A stretch of 64,000 nt of DNA from CAYMRB01 sp964392615 (GTDB lineage: Bacteria; Planctomycetota; UBA8108): positions 1-64,000 of the forward strand of contig CAYMRB010000002.1 of NCBI GenBank assembly GCA_964392615.1, written 5' to 3'. A program made the position numbers and the translations under genes. Each line of letters begins with the position of its first letter. The stretch's first letter is position 1. Below the pieces are notes generated by a model, which saw only the letters and a program-made list of their open reading frames with translations, was not told the origin of the DNA and did not search any database. Of the stretch, positions 1 through 8,959 are shown piece after piece.

Positions 1-1076
1 GCCTCCGCCTCCATCAGGCCGGGAGTCCGGCGCCAGGCGAAGATCCCGCGACCCTTGCTCCGGGCGTACTCGTTCGCAGCGAGCGGATCTTCGACGTAGC
101 CCTCCCAGCCATCGTCGATCAGGTGATACTCCCAGCCCATCTCCGCGGCGAAATCGAGCCAACCCTTCCAGTTCCGCTTGTCGCCGGCGAACCAATCCCA
201 GCTCGAGCGGCCCGGTCGGATCCAATCGGCGTCGACCAGCTCGGGCTCGGTCGGCGGGTTCAGGTTCTCGAAGAGCGTCTGCTCGACGATTGCGGACAGA
301 TCGCCTCGGGAGATGACCGCCACGCGCCATGGCGACGCGAACGGCAGCGTCGTCCGGATCGGCTCCTTCTGATCGATGGGGAACGTGACCTTCAGCAGAT
401 TCGACTTCCGATCCCTGCGCTTGAGATACGGGATGCAGTAATCGCTGTATGTTGCCGCCTGGGCCAGCAGGACCCAGTGCTTCTGCTGCGAGAGCTCACA
501 AAGAAGCGCCAGCGAGTACGACTCGTGGACGATCTTTCCCAGTGGGAACTCGTATCCGTACGCGTTCGGGTGAGACTGTCCCCAGTACGACGGGCTGCCG
601 GCGACGGAGAAAGCGGTCGCCTCCGAGGTGATCGCGATATCGCCCGAGCCGGGAATGACATATCGAAAAGCGATGCCGTCGTCGTAGGCCCGGAAAACCA
701 CACCGAGCTTCTTCCCCGCCTTCTCGAGGGAGATGGTCAGCTCGTTCGCGCGATTGCGATACGTGGACGTCTTGCCGTGGGGCAGGGTGTAAGTTTCGTC
801 GATCACCGCTCTCGCGGTGCCGACGGTCTTCAAGCCGGCGGTGAACTCGACGCGATCGGTCAGGATTCCGAGCGGGCTGCGCTCGAGGACGATCGTCCCG
901 CCGCTCGCGGCCCGGAACGACAGGCTGCCGGTCGCATCGTCGAACGCGATCAGCGCCCGGATGTTGCCGCTCGGCGACGCGAGCTCGAACGAGCTCTCCG
1001 CAGCGTCGACGCCGGCAGCCGTCATCATGCAGAGCGCCAGCACACGACCAGCCAGCCACTGGGTTCCGTACGTCAT
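1..1076 (-). CDS. GH97 family glycoside hydrolase (alpha-glucosidase/alpha-galactosidase type), 3' end beyond window
   Basis: The 5' 358 codons are present; the gene runs off the left edge. The start at 1076 (MTYGTQWL) has an AAGGA ribosome site about 9 bases upstream and opens a short signal peptide ending near VDAAES. Residues about 28-270 form a beta-sandwich with the GH97 pattern (PSYWGQSH, IPYLKRRD, EQTLFENLNPP), followed by the start of the TIM barrel with the family hallmarks SSWDWF and YHLIDDGW. GH97 enzymes hydrolyse alpha-glucosidic or alpha-galactosidic bonds in the periplasm. The catalytic acid/nucleophile residues lie in the missing part, so retaining or inverting type cannot be told. 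It starts 31 bases after the M60-like peptidase and is probably cotranscribed with it. The family call is firm; the substrate is unknown. Confidence 0.85.
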   Translation of the reverse strand, partial: MTYGTQWLAGRVLALCMMTAAGVDAAESSFELASPSGNIRALIAFDDATGSLSFRAASGGTIVLERSPLGILTDRVEFTAGLKTVGTARAVIDETYTLPHGKTSTYRNRANELTISLEKAGKKLGVVFRAYDDGIAFRYVIPGSGDIAITSEATAFSVAGSPSYWGQSHPNAYGYEFPLGKIVHESYSLALLCELSQQKHWVLLAQAATYSDYCIPYLKRRDRKSNLLKVTFPIDQKEPIRTTLPFASPWRVAVISRGDLSAIVEQTLFENLNPPTEPELVDADWIRPGRSSWDWFAGDKRNWKGWLDFAAEMGWEYHLIDDGWEGYVEDPLAANEYARSKGRGIFAWRRTPGLMEAE

Positions 1077-1107
1077 GTCTCGTGATCCTTCGATGGGCAG
1101 GTTCGGC

Positions 1108-2667
1108 TCAGTCTTCGGTCAGCGTGATGTCGTCGGCCGGCTTCGGATAGCCCTTGCTCGCGATGGACGACTTGGTCTCGTCGACCATCTGCTGGGTGAT
1201 CTCATAGCGATACGTGCGGTAGTCCTTGACCGTGAGCTTTCCGACCCAGAAGAAGCCCCACTTCTCGAAGAACTCCGTCAGGTCGAGCTTCGCGACGTCG
1301 CAGCAGATCTTCACAAACTGGAACTGGTTGCGAATCGAGTCGTTTCCCTTGCCGGCGTGCGGACGTCGCCGCATCTCCTCCATGACGTCGGCGTAGAAGT
1401 CCGGCTTGCCGTGGCGCTCGAAGTAGAGGTGGAGCTGCCAGAACGGGACCAAGCGGTCGAACACGTCGGACACGGCGAGATACGAGATCTTCGGATCCGC
1501 CTCGATGATCTTTCGGCGCGCCGACGCGTAGTTGCGCTGAGCCTTCAAGCGGCTCCTGTTGCCCATTCGCGTGACGGTGTACATCGAGAAGATGTTGCAG
1601 CTCACCTCCGTCATGCCTCCCCAGGTGAGCTGCGGACGCATCTGCAGCACGTGACCGGTCTCGTGGCTGAAGCCCCAGCAGGGATCGCCTCGGATGACGA
1701 CCGCGGGATCGGCCACCATGCGCATGGTTCCCTTATTGCCGAGATACGCCATCCCGTCGCGGTCACGGAACATGTAGTAGTTGAAGTTGACCCGCGCCAG
1801 GAGGCGGTTTGACGGGATCTTGTCGTACTTCACGAGCCCCAGCACGGTGTAGTGGTGGTGGAGCATGGTGTCGTAGTTCTTGATCAGCTCGACTCCCTTG
1901 CCGCGGGTGTACACCTTGAACCACTCGACGGGGTATGCGACCTGGATATGCCTGCCGCGAGCGTCGAGGATCGGGCTGACCGCATCGTCGAGCAGGCGGT
2001 CCCAATCGGCGTTGGAGTGCTTCGAGACGTCGAAGAAGCCGTTCACTTTGCCGGTCGGGAAGTGCACGGTCACTTCGGGAGCCGTCTCGGGCTCGTCGTC
2101 GTAGTAGCTCACATAGACGTTGCCGGCCTTCTCGACTCGAATCGGATTCACACCTTCCGTGATCGCGAACTGCCGTTTCTTCAGACCCCAGCCGTTCGGA
2201 TCCTTGGTCGGCTTGACTCCGGGGGGCGGCTTGCGCATCCAGTTCGGGATCAACAGCGAGAGCTTCTTGCCCGCCGTCTTTCCAACGAAAACGACGTGCT
2301 CGCCTTCCTCGAGGAAGATGCCGGTGATGTTCTCGTAACGGCTGAATCCGTCGCCGAGCTTGATCGCCTTGTCCAACGCGCGGGGGGAGGGGTAGGCCTT
2401 GTAGCCGGCTGTCCGGTACGTCTTGTCGTATGTTCCCTTCAGCAGCTGCGCTGCCACCTTCTCGAGCATGTCGCTCTTGAAGCCAGCCAGATCCTTCGAC
2501 TGCACGCTCGCCTGCAGCTCGCTGCAGCTCGAGTCCGTGAAGAACTTCGTATCTGCCTGAAGCGCTGCGAGATCGTCGGCAGCGGTGCACGGGCTCAGCG
2601 GCCCGATGGACAGGGCGACCAGAATCGACGCGATGCGTGTACGCACTCTCTTCTCCTTTGGATTCAT
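1108..2667 (-). CDS. M60-like (enhancin/mucinase family) secreted metallopeptidase
   Basis: 519 residues from the chosen start. An upstream in-frame ATG at 2700 exists, but the ATG at 2667 places a normal signal peptide (basic n-region KEKRVRTR, hydrophobic core, cleavage near PCTA) at the N-terminus. The zinc site is HETGH at residues 335-339, followed by WGGMTEVSCNIF with Glu354 as the expected third ligand/catalytic element; this HExxH-x(8-28)-E arrangement with a trailing E-V-x-N-x-F/S is the M60/enhancin signature. M60-like peptidases cleave mucins and other O-glycosylated proteins. It lies upstream of the GH97 gene on the same strand and divergent from the sulfhydrylase gene. The family assignment rests on motif recognition only; the glycoprotein target is inferred. 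Confidence 0.75.
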   Translation of the reverse strand: MNPKEKRVRTRIASILVALSIGPLSPCTAADDLAALQADTKFFTDSSCSELQASVQSKDLAGFKSDMLEKVAAQLLKGTYDKTYRTAGYKAYPSPRALDKAIKLGDGFSRYENITGIFLEEGEHVVFVGKTAGKKLSLLIPNWMRKPPPGVKPTKDPNGWGLKKRQFAITEGVNPIRVEKAGNVYVSYYDDEPETAPEVTVHFPTGKVNGFFDVSKHSNADWDRLLDDAVSPILDARGRHIQVAYPVEWFKVYTRGKGVELIKNYDTMLHHHYTVLGLVKYDKIPSNRLLARVNFNYYMFRDRDGMAYLGNKGTMRMVADPAVVIRGDPCWGFSHETGHVLQMRPQLTWGGMTEVSCNIFSMYTVTRMGNRSRLKAQRNYASARRKIIEADPKISYLAVSDVFDRLVPFWQLHLYFERHGKPDFYADVMEEMRRRPHAGKGNDSIRNQFQFVKICCDVAKLDLTEFFEKWGFFWVGKLTVKDYRTYRYEITQQMVDETKSSIASKGYPKPADDITLTED

Positions 2668-2821
2668 CACGGTGCCGGTGAGGTTTCGAAGCGGCCGCAT
2701 CTTACCACGCAGGTCGCTGCTGCCAGATCGGCGTCCGCCGCCTCGCCCGTTGACCGCGCCGCGGCGATCGGGGAGACTCTGCGGTTCTTCTTCTTTTGGA
2801 CACCGTCAGGGAGGATCGGCG

Positions 2822-4093
2822 ATGAAGATCGAGACGATCGCGATTCACGGGGGATACTCGCCCGAGGAGACCACGAAAGCGGTCGCTGTGCCCGTCTATC
2901 AGACGACGAGCTATGCGTTCGACAGCGCGCAGCACGGCGCGGATCTGTTCGACCTCAAGGTCGAGGGCAATATCTACACGCGGATCATGAACCCGACGAC
3001 AGCGGTCCTCGAGCAGCGAGTGGCCGAGATGGAAGGCGGCGTCGGGGCGCTCGGGCTAGCGTCCGGTATGGCGGCGATCACGTACGCCGTGATGACCCTG
3101 GCAGAGAGCGGAAGCAACATCGTCTCGACCTCGACACTCTATGGCGGAACGTACAATCTGTTCGCGCACACGTTCCCGAACTACGGTATCCAGGTGAAGT
3201 TCGTCGACGGGGCGTCGCCCGCCGACATCGAGGCCGCGATCGACGACAAGACCCGCGCGGTCTTCTGCGAGTCGGTCGGCAACCCGCACGGCAATGTCGG
3301 GGACCTGGAGGAGATTGCTCGTGTCGCGCACTCTCAGGGAGTGCCGGTCATCGTCGACAACACCGTGCCGACGCCGGTTCTGTGTCGTCCGTTCGACCAC
3401 GGCTGCGACATCGTCGTCCACTCGCTGACGAAGTACATGGGCGGTCACGGGACGTCGATCGCCGGCGTTCTCGTCGACTCCGGCAAGTTTCCGTGGGCGG
3501 AACACGCTGAAAGGTTCCCGCGGTTCTCCGAACCCGATCCGTCGTACCACGGCGTCGTGTATACCGATGCCTTCGAGGCGGCGGCGTTCATCGGTCGCGC
3601 TCGGGTGGTCTGTCTGCGCAACATGGGCGCGGCCATCTCGCCCTTCAACGCGTTCCTCGTCCTCCAAGGCATCGAGACGCTGCCCCTGCGCATCGAGCGC
3701 CACTGCGAGAACGCGCTCGCCGTGGCGAAGCACCTCCAGGGCAAGCCGCAGGTACGGTGGGTGAAGTACGCCGGTCTCGACGAGAGTCCGTCGCGCCAGC
3801 TGGTCGACAAGTACCTCTCGGGTCACGCCTCCGGCATCTTGTCGTTCGGCATCGACGGTGGCCGCGAAGCCGGGGCGCGCTTCATGGACGCGCTGCAGCT
3901 CGTCACGCGCCTCGTGAACATCGGCGATGCGAAGACGCTCGCTTGCCACCCCGCCTCGACGACGCACCGCCAGCTCGGAGCCGAAGAGCTCGAGAAGGCG
4001 GGCGTGTCGGAGGACATGGTGCGCCTGTCGATCGGGACCGAGCACATCGACGATATCATCGCGGACATCGATCAGGCTCTGGCAGCCCGTTGA
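2822..4093 (+). CDS. metY: O-acetyl-L-homoserine sulfhydrylase (Cys/Met metabolism PLP enzyme)
   Basis: 423 residues. The reading frame is open further upstream, but the ATG at 2822 follows a GGGAGG ribosome site and gives the standard N-terminus (MKIETIAIHGGY). The fold-type I PLP signature is SLTKYMGGHG with the Schiff-base Lys204; YGGTYN, NPTTAVLEQR and the C-terminal LSIGTEHIDD are typical of the homoserine/cystathionine gamma-synthase superfamily, and the length (about 420) plus the ASTTHRQL segment favour MetY. It makes homocysteine from O-acetylhomoserine and sulfide in the cytoplasm. This is the only clear housekeeping biosynthetic gene in the window, and no other methionine gene is adjacent. 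The last bases of the gene overlap a dispersed repeat. Other members of the PLP superfamily are possible but less likely. Confidence 0.88.
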   Translation: MKIETIAIHGGYSPEETTKAVAVPVYQTTSYAFDSAQHGADLFDLKVEGNIYTRIMNPTTAVLEQRVAEMEGGVGALGLASGMAAITYAVMTLAESGSNIVSTSTLYGGTYNLFAHTFPNYGIQVKFVDGASPADIEAAIDDKTRAVFCESVGNPHGNVGDLEEIARVAHSQGVPVIVDNTVPTPVLCRPFDHGCDIVVHSLTKYMGGHGTSIAGVLVDSGKFPWAEHAERFPRFSEPDPSYHGVVYTDAFEAAAFIGRARVVCLRNMGAAISPFNAFLVLQGIETLPLRIERHCENALAVAKHLQGKPQVRWVKYAGLDESPSRQLVDKYLSGHASGILSFGIDGGREAGARFMDALQLVTRLVNIGDAKTLACHPASTTHRQLGAEELEKAGVSEDMVRLSIGTEHIDDIIADIDQALAAR

Positions 4094-4161
4094 AGAAGGC
4101 AATCCGGCGCGATGGCGGCCATTTCGCCCAGGCTCTTCGTTGTCGGGACTCGGAAATGCAC
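4083..4161 (+). repeat. dispersed intergenic repeat, copy A
   Basis: A 79-base unit matching copy B (27452-27530, opposite strand) at roughly 80 percent by eye with one short indel. Shared blocks are CAGCCCGTTGA, CGATGGCGGCCATT, GCTCTTCGTTG and ACTCGGAAATGCAC. It begins inside the last codons of metY and ends 23 bases before the stop of the convergent HzsA-like gene. The block ATGGCGGCCAT is a perfect 5-bp palindrome around one base. The 9-mer CTGGCAGCC occurs at both edges (4079-4087 and 4161-4169), which could be a target duplication, though copy B does not show it. Confidence 0.6.
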
Positions 4162-4184
4162 TGGCAGCCGCTGCGGAGTGACGG

Positions 4185-7031
4185 CTACTCCGGCGCTCGG
4201 GCGACGTACTCGTCCCAGCCGCCGAGGTACGGCGCGTTGCAGTCGATCCAGGCGACGATGGCGCGACGCTCGTCCGTCGTGAGTCGCACGTCGTAGTGAC
4301 CGCGATCCAGCAACTCGACGAGTCGGCTGCGGTGTGAACCGACGGAGTACGGCGCGAGCGGCAGATTGCCGCCGCCATAGCCGCTGAGCTTCGTGAAGTC
4401 GACGAAGGGGATCAGGCGGGCGAAAGACGTCGTCACCAGATGGGGGACGTTCGGCCATGGCGGGCCCGGCGATTGGTTGTCGGCGCCCTTCGCGGGCACG
4501 AGGTGCCGGCCCGTCAGGTCGAAGCTCTTGTCCTCTCCATCGCTGCCGTCGTGACAGCCGATGCACCGGCGGTCGAGCACGGGCTGAACGACGTCGCGGA
4601 AGCTCATCGGGATCGCCCCCCACGGTGGCGGCGTGATCTGGACGGGCGAACGAGCCAGCGCGGCAGGCGGTTGATTCGCGGGTACGGAGTCGTAGTCCTC
4701 ATGACAGCCGATGCAGCTGGCGGTCTCGCCCGGGCGCAGGCTCGTGAAGCTGCGCATGCGGCGGATGTCCATGTAGTTCTCATCGAGCGCTTCGAAAAAG
4801 AGCGCCGTGTCGGCCGGCACCTCGAACATCGCCGAGCCGTCCTCCGCGACCGGGACAGTCCCGAGAATGCGTCGCGGCTCCCAGCCCGATCCGATGCCGA
4901 CATCGAGTCGTTGCGGGATCGAGTGCTCGCGCTTGACGATCGTCTCCAACACGCGCAGGTGCTTGACCCGACCGCGCTCGACGCCCTCCAGCCCGTCGTA
5001 GACATCGAGGAGCACGAGGGTCCCCGTCTTCTCCTTGTCGATTGGGCGGGGAGCGCCGGCCAGGTCGTGCGGGCGCTTTCGAGGCGCGAGAGGAATCGGG
5101 CTGTAGACGGAGCGCTCGGGGTCGCGGTAGATCAACTCCTTATTGCCGTGGACGTCCATCAGATAGAGCCCGTAGCCGGCGGGGGCCGCGTCGTGTGGCT
5201 CGAAGGAGTAGCAGACGAGGAAGTGCTTCTCCGACAGAGGATACGGCGAGTTGTACCAGCCACCGGCGGACGGGCCCGTGCCGCGCATCTCGGATGTTTC
5301 CGGGTAGCGCACTTCCGGCGTGACGCGTGCGAGGCTGCCCGGGGTCGCTCGCGGGCGGTCGAGATCGACGATGACGATGGGGCCAGCGCCGCTGTTGTGG
5401 TGCGCGGCTCCGGTCGCGATGGCCCGCGACGTGCCCGGAATCTGCCGGGCCTCGATGAACGACAACGGGCCGGGGCTGAATGCGAAGTGGTCGCCGTAGG
5501 CGAGGGCGGCTCGCGTGCCGTCGGGGTTCACGGTCCACAGGTACTGGATCGTGTTGAACGGCTTCATGACGTATTCCCAGCGCATGTAGAGGATGCGGCC
5601 GTCATCGAGGACGCTGGGAAACCACTCTCCCTCCTTGGCCACGGTGATCGGCTGGACGTCGGAGCCGTCCGCGGTCATGGAGAAGAGCGAGAAGACGATC
5701 GCCCAATCGCCGCACTGCACGTACTTCTCGCAGCGCGATGACGTGAAGGCGATGCGCCCGCTCGGCAGGTAGCACGGCTCGGTGTTCTCGCCCGGGCCAT
5801 CGGTCAATCGACGCAGGCCGGTGCCGTCGACGCCGATCTCGCAGAGCTGATAGTCGAGACAGGCGCCGCCGACGCGGCCGGGCTTGCCGTAAGGGTATAC
5901 CGTCGGCTCCGGGCGTGGAGCCGCGTACGGGAAGACCACGCGGCGCGCGTCGTACGACAGATCGGGGCGGCCGATCGCGCCGGTGGGTAGTCGGTCGCCG
6001 ATGAGGCTCCGCACGTCGCCGTCGGGCCGCAGGCCGCGAAGGACGCAAAGGTCGCCGCCGGGTATCTGCGCGGAGCCGACGTGGTGCGAGCACTGGTGCC
6101 CGATCGGCGGGGTGTGCCTCTTGACGAAGAGGATCTCGTCGAAGTCGAGTAGCGGATTCGCAAAGGCCGCTTCTCGCACGACGCGGCGAGCGTCGCGATA
6201 GAGCCGCGGCCAACCGTCTGCAGCCGACAGGCCTTCGCTCTCCTTCCTGCAGAGCTCGTCGAATCGGCGTCGACACACGGCGAGTTTCTCGTCGGTCACA
6301 CGAGCCACGTTGCGGGCGCCGAGCTCGCGCAGATCCGTCGCCAACAGACGGCCGCGAGCGATGACGTCGTCGACCGCCTGCCGGCTTCCCGGCCGCCGCC
6401 TCTTCGCGCGTTCCTGACGGTGCCAGTCGTTCTCGATCTGCCAGTCGGGATCGTTCCAGTCCGGAACCGCTTCCGGCGCCAGTGCGTCGGGCATACCCTT
6501 CGGGACGAAATCGACGCGTGAGACCACGGCGTTTGCCCCCGCGAGGCGAACGATTCCGACATCGATCTTGCCGTTCGCCGTGTGCGCTTTCCGGATGTCG
6601 TACGCGCGCCACTTGCCGGCAGGCTCGAAGAACTTCTCGATGACGTCGCGATATTCGCCGCAAACCGTCACCGACTGCCGGCGCTGGTTGTTGCTCAGAT
6701 CGATGAAGTGGAGGTACAGCTTGCCCTCGACACCCTGCGGACAGCGGATCGTGAAACCGCCGCGGTCGAAGTACCAGCAGTAGCCACCGGTCGGGCCGCC
6801 GCGGTAGCTGCGGCCGCGCACCGTGTAATCGTAGCCCGGCGCAGCGACGACCTCGTCGTGTTCCGGACGCCACGCGGGATTCGACGGGCTGTAGAAGCCG
6901 CAGTCGATGTGCAGCACGCGGCTCGTCCCGCCGGGGCCGCGATCCTCTTGTGCGATGCCGCTCGTCGCCAACACGAGGACGAGAAGGAGCAGAGCCCAGC
7001 TCGGTCGGTGGTGGGAGCCGTTGCGCGTCAT
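4185..7031 (-). CDS. HzsA-like (hydrazine synthase alpha-like) secreted diheme c-type protein with TolB-like propeller
   Basis: 948 residues from the ATG at 7031, which has GAGG nine bases upstream and opens a signal peptide (WALLLLVLVLATSGIAQ). The upstream in-frame extension is Arg/Ser-rich and shadow-like. The middle part contains propeller-type repeats that report values to the user (FTSSRCEK, RILYMRWEY, YLMDVHGNKE). The C-terminal part carries two heme-binding sites, CIGCH near 773 and CIGCH near 823, with a downstream GSHRSRLVELL motif. This domain order is that of the hydrazine-synthase-alpha-like family, which is expanded in non-anammox Planctomycetota and whose function there is unknown. 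It is not evidence for anammox. A paralogue lies at 22186-25152. Export and covalent heme attachment are predicted; the electron partner is unknown. Confidence 0.75.
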   Translation of the reverse strand: MTRNGSHHRPSWALLLLVLVLATSGIAQEDRGPGGTSRVLHIDCGFYSPSNPAWRPEHDEVVAAPGYDYTVRGRSYRGGPTGGYCWYFDRGGFTIRCPQGVEGKLYLHFIDLSNNQRRQSVTVCGEYRDVIEKFFEPAGKWRAYDIRKAHTANGKIDVGIVRLAGANAVVSRVDFVPKGMPDALAPEAVPDWNDPDWQIENDWHRQERAKRRRPGSRQAVDDVIARGRLLATDLRELGARNVARVTDEKLAVCRRRFDELCRKESEGLSAADGWPRLYRDARRVVREAAFANPLLDFDEILFVKRHTPPIGHQCSHHVGSAQIPGGDLCVLRGLRPDGDVRSLIGDRLPTGAIGRPDLSYDARRVVFPYAAPRPEPTVYPYGKPGRVGGACLDYQLCEIGVDGTGLRRLTDGPGENTEPCYLPSGRIAFTSSRCEKYVQCGDWAIVFSLFSMTADGSDVQPITVAKEGEWFPSVLDDGRILYMRWEYVMKPFNTIQYLWTVNPDGTRAALAYGDHFAFSPGPLSFIEARQIPGTSRAIATGAAHHNSGAGPIVIVDLDRPRATPGSLARVTPEVRYPETSEMRGTGPSAGGWYNSPYPLSEKHFLVCYSFEPHDAAPAGYGLYLMDVHGNKELIYRDPERSVYSPIPLAPRKRPHDLAGAPRPIDKEKTGTLVLLDVYDGLEGVERGRVKHLRVLETIVKREHSIPQRLDVGIGSGWEPRRILGTVPVAEDGSAMFEVPADTALFFEALDENYMDIRRMRSFTSLRPGETASCIGCHEDYDSVPANQPPAALARSPVQITPPPWGAIPMSFRDVVQPVLDRRCIGCHDGSDGEDKSFDLTGRHLVPAKGADNQSPGPPWPNVPHLVTTSFARLIPFVDFTKLSGYGGGNLPLAPYSVGSHRSRLVELLDRGHYDVRLTTDERRAIVAWIDCNAPYLGGWDEYVARAPE

Positions 7032-7060
7032 GCCACCATTCCTCAACAGAATGGATCTGA

Positions 7061-7360
7061 GAGCAAGCGCGGAATCCCAGCGTCGGTTGCGACCCAGGTC
7101 ACGGTCGCGTCTCGAAGTCCTCGGCAGGCGTCGCTGTTCTATCGAAGTCGGGCGAGCTGATCGTCGCCACGCCCAGGGCGGATCTGCGCATTCGAGGTGC
7201 GAGCCGTGTCGCGGGTGAGAAGGGCAGTTTCCTGCGCGAGCGCTGGACGCAGGAGAAGCCTCTGCCTCTGCAGGAAGACGGCGAGGGCTGGACGATGACC
7301 GTCCGCGAACCGATGGTCGTGCGATTGCGCTACGCCACACTTCGCTCGAAGAGCGGCTGA
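7061..7360 (+). pseudogene. probable 3' remnant of a lost protein-coding gene
   Basis: This lies in a 363-base gap (7032-7394) between two minus-strand genes. One plus frame is open from just after a stop at 7058 to the TGA at 7358-7360. It has strongly GC-biased third positions and reads like a globular C-terminus (GELIVATPRADLRI, FLRERWTQEKPLPLQ, VREPMVVRLRYATLR). No ATG, GTG or TTG occurs in its first two thirds, so it cannot be a complete gene. The simplest reading is the tail of a deleted gene. The family is not recognised. The rest of the gap shows no other feature. Confidence 0.35.
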
Positions 7361-7394
7361 GCCGAGGGATGCCAGGCGCACCCCGAAACCGGGA

Positions 7395-8861
7395 TCACGG
7401 GCGCGCCTTGATCGCGGCCGCCAGCTGTCGGCTCGTCTTGCCGTACCGCTGGACGATATCCCCGTCGGGGAACTCCCGGGCGATCTTCTCGAGGTTGGCG
7501 TGCGGCCGCGATGCGTCCTCGCCGCGCCGGGGATCGTGTATCGCCGCGAGGAAGAGCGCGTCGTCGGCCATCGAGCTTTGAGGGTGCTTGGTCGCAAACG
7601 TCTGGAAGCCGCGCGCCACCTCTTCGTCGAGCCGCGAGCCCAACCTCACGTTCCAGGCGCGGCGCAGCCGCCACAGGCAGAGCGGGATCGAGTACTCGAC
7701 CTCCTCGATGTGACTGTACGACGGATAGTCGCTCGCGATCCGCTGGAAGAACTCGGCGGCCTGGCGATAGTGGCTTCCGGCGCTCACGTGCCCGAGATCC
7801 AACGGGCCGGTCCGCGGCACGGAGGCGTCGCGGGGATAGTCGTAGTACAGCCGGTTCGTGAACACGTCGGCCGCCCGGAAGGCGCGCCGGCCGCACTCGT
7901 GGAGGATGGCTGCCTTTGTCTCGTCGTCGGACCCACGCTCTCTCGCCTCCTCCTGTGCGAGGAACCAGCGGCACGTTTCGATCTGATCGTCGATGGCCGC
8001 CACGAGGTCGCCTGTACTGGACGAGCGTCTCGAGCGACGCGGTGGCGTGCTGACGTCGGGCCAGCCGGGCCAAGTGCCTCGCATCTCGAGGCTGCGATCT
8101 TCGCGCGCTGCGACCGAACGCTCGAAGAGCTCCATTGCCCCGCCGAAGTCGTGGGCCCTCATCCTCTTGAGCCCCGCGACGTAGAACAGGTTGTCGGCCA
8201 GGTGGCGTGCCGGCTTCGTGTCGGCAAACGCGAGGACGTCCTCGATGGTCGCGAATCGTTCGAGCACGCGCTGGAAGTAGTTCGCGACGAGCTCGCGCTT
8301 GTCTCCGTCGGGTTCACCGAAACCCTGAACGAGCCAGCGCAGGGAGTCCTGGGGCGAAGTCTTCGCGTAGTGTTGCGCTACGACCAGGCACGCGTCGTCG
8401 CGTCCCGGATGCACGCGGTGCCTCTCGAGCCAGCCTTGCAGGCCTCGCGTCGTGTCGGCCGACGGCGTACGGTCTTCGTCGTGGCGCCACCAGCCGGACG
8501 GCCCGAAGTATCCTCTGCCGACGATGTCCTTCCACTCCGCGATGCCGCGCGGAATGCGCGACTCGGGAAAGCAGGCATTGAGGAGCCGCACCGCCTGATT
8601 CCGTCGCAGCGACGGAAGCGGCTTCAGCGCGTACCGCTCGAGGACGCGGACGGCTGCGGGGTGATCGATGGCCGCGATCGCGTCGAGGTGGCCCTGGGGA
8701 TTGCTATCCTGCTGGATGCGTCGCTCGTGACGCCAGACGCGGAGGTGGTACCAGCTCTCACGTCCGATCCACGCGACGATGACGAGGCTGATGAACCCAC
8801 AGGCCAACGCGAGGCGACGGCCACGTCGCTTTCGCCCGACACGGTCTTGCTGACGCGTCAT
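7395..8861 (-). CDS. membrane-anchored helical-repeat (TPR-like) protein, function unknown
   Basis: 488 residues. The ATG at 8861 has GGAGAG eight bases upstream. The N-terminus is basic (RQQDRVGRKRRGRR), followed by a single membrane segment at about residues 17-36 (LALACGFISLVIVAWIG), so the remainder is probably extracytoplasmic on a single anchor. The body is helical with tetratricopeptide-like spacing: DNLFYVAGLKRMRAHDFGG, HYRQAAEFFQRIASDYPSY and LEKIAREFPDGDIVQ resemble repeats that count sizes and gaps in tol-pal/outer-membrane-assembly-type proteins. No catalytic motif is visible. A low-complexity PPRRSRRSSST stretch sits mid-protein. It is convergent with nothing and separated by about 100 bases from the GH10 gene, so cotranscription is possible but not shown. 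Confidence 0.6.
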   Translation of the reverse strand: MTRQQDRVGRKRRGRRLALACGFISLVIVAWIGRESWYHLRVWRHERRIQQDSNPQGHLDAIAAIDHPAAVRVLERYALKPLPSLRRNQAVRLLNACFPESRIPRGIAEWKDIVGRGYFGPSGWWRHDEDRTPSADTTRGLQGWLERHRVHPGRDDACLVVAQHYAKTSPQDSLRWLVQGFGEPDGDKRELVANYFQRVLERFATIEDVLAFADTKPARHLADNLFYVAGLKRMRAHDFGGAMELFERSVAAREDRSLEMRGTWPGWPDVSTPPRRSRRSSSTGDLVAAIDDQIETCRWFLAQEEARERGSDDETKAAILHECGRRAFRAADVFTNRLYYDYPRDASVPRTGPLDLGHVSAGSHYRQAAEFFQRIASDYPSYSHIEEVEYSIPLCLWRLRRAWNVRLGSRLDEEVARGFQTFATKHPQSSMADDALFLAAIHDPRRGEDASRPHANLEKIAREFPDGDIVQRYGKTSRQLAAAIKARP

Positions 8862-8959
8862 GACGCACTCTCCGACTTCTTCTTCTGCGGAGCACGATAC
8901 CCGAGCGGACGGCCTGAATCCACTGGCGTTCGGCGCCCGCTAACAGCCTCATCGTCGGG

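Noticed and set aside
4079..4169. Transposon insertion inferred from the 9-base direct repeat CTGGCAGCC around repeat copy A
   Set aside because: Copy B has no matching flanking duplication and part of the 9-mer is inside the conserved repeat, so it may be coincidence.
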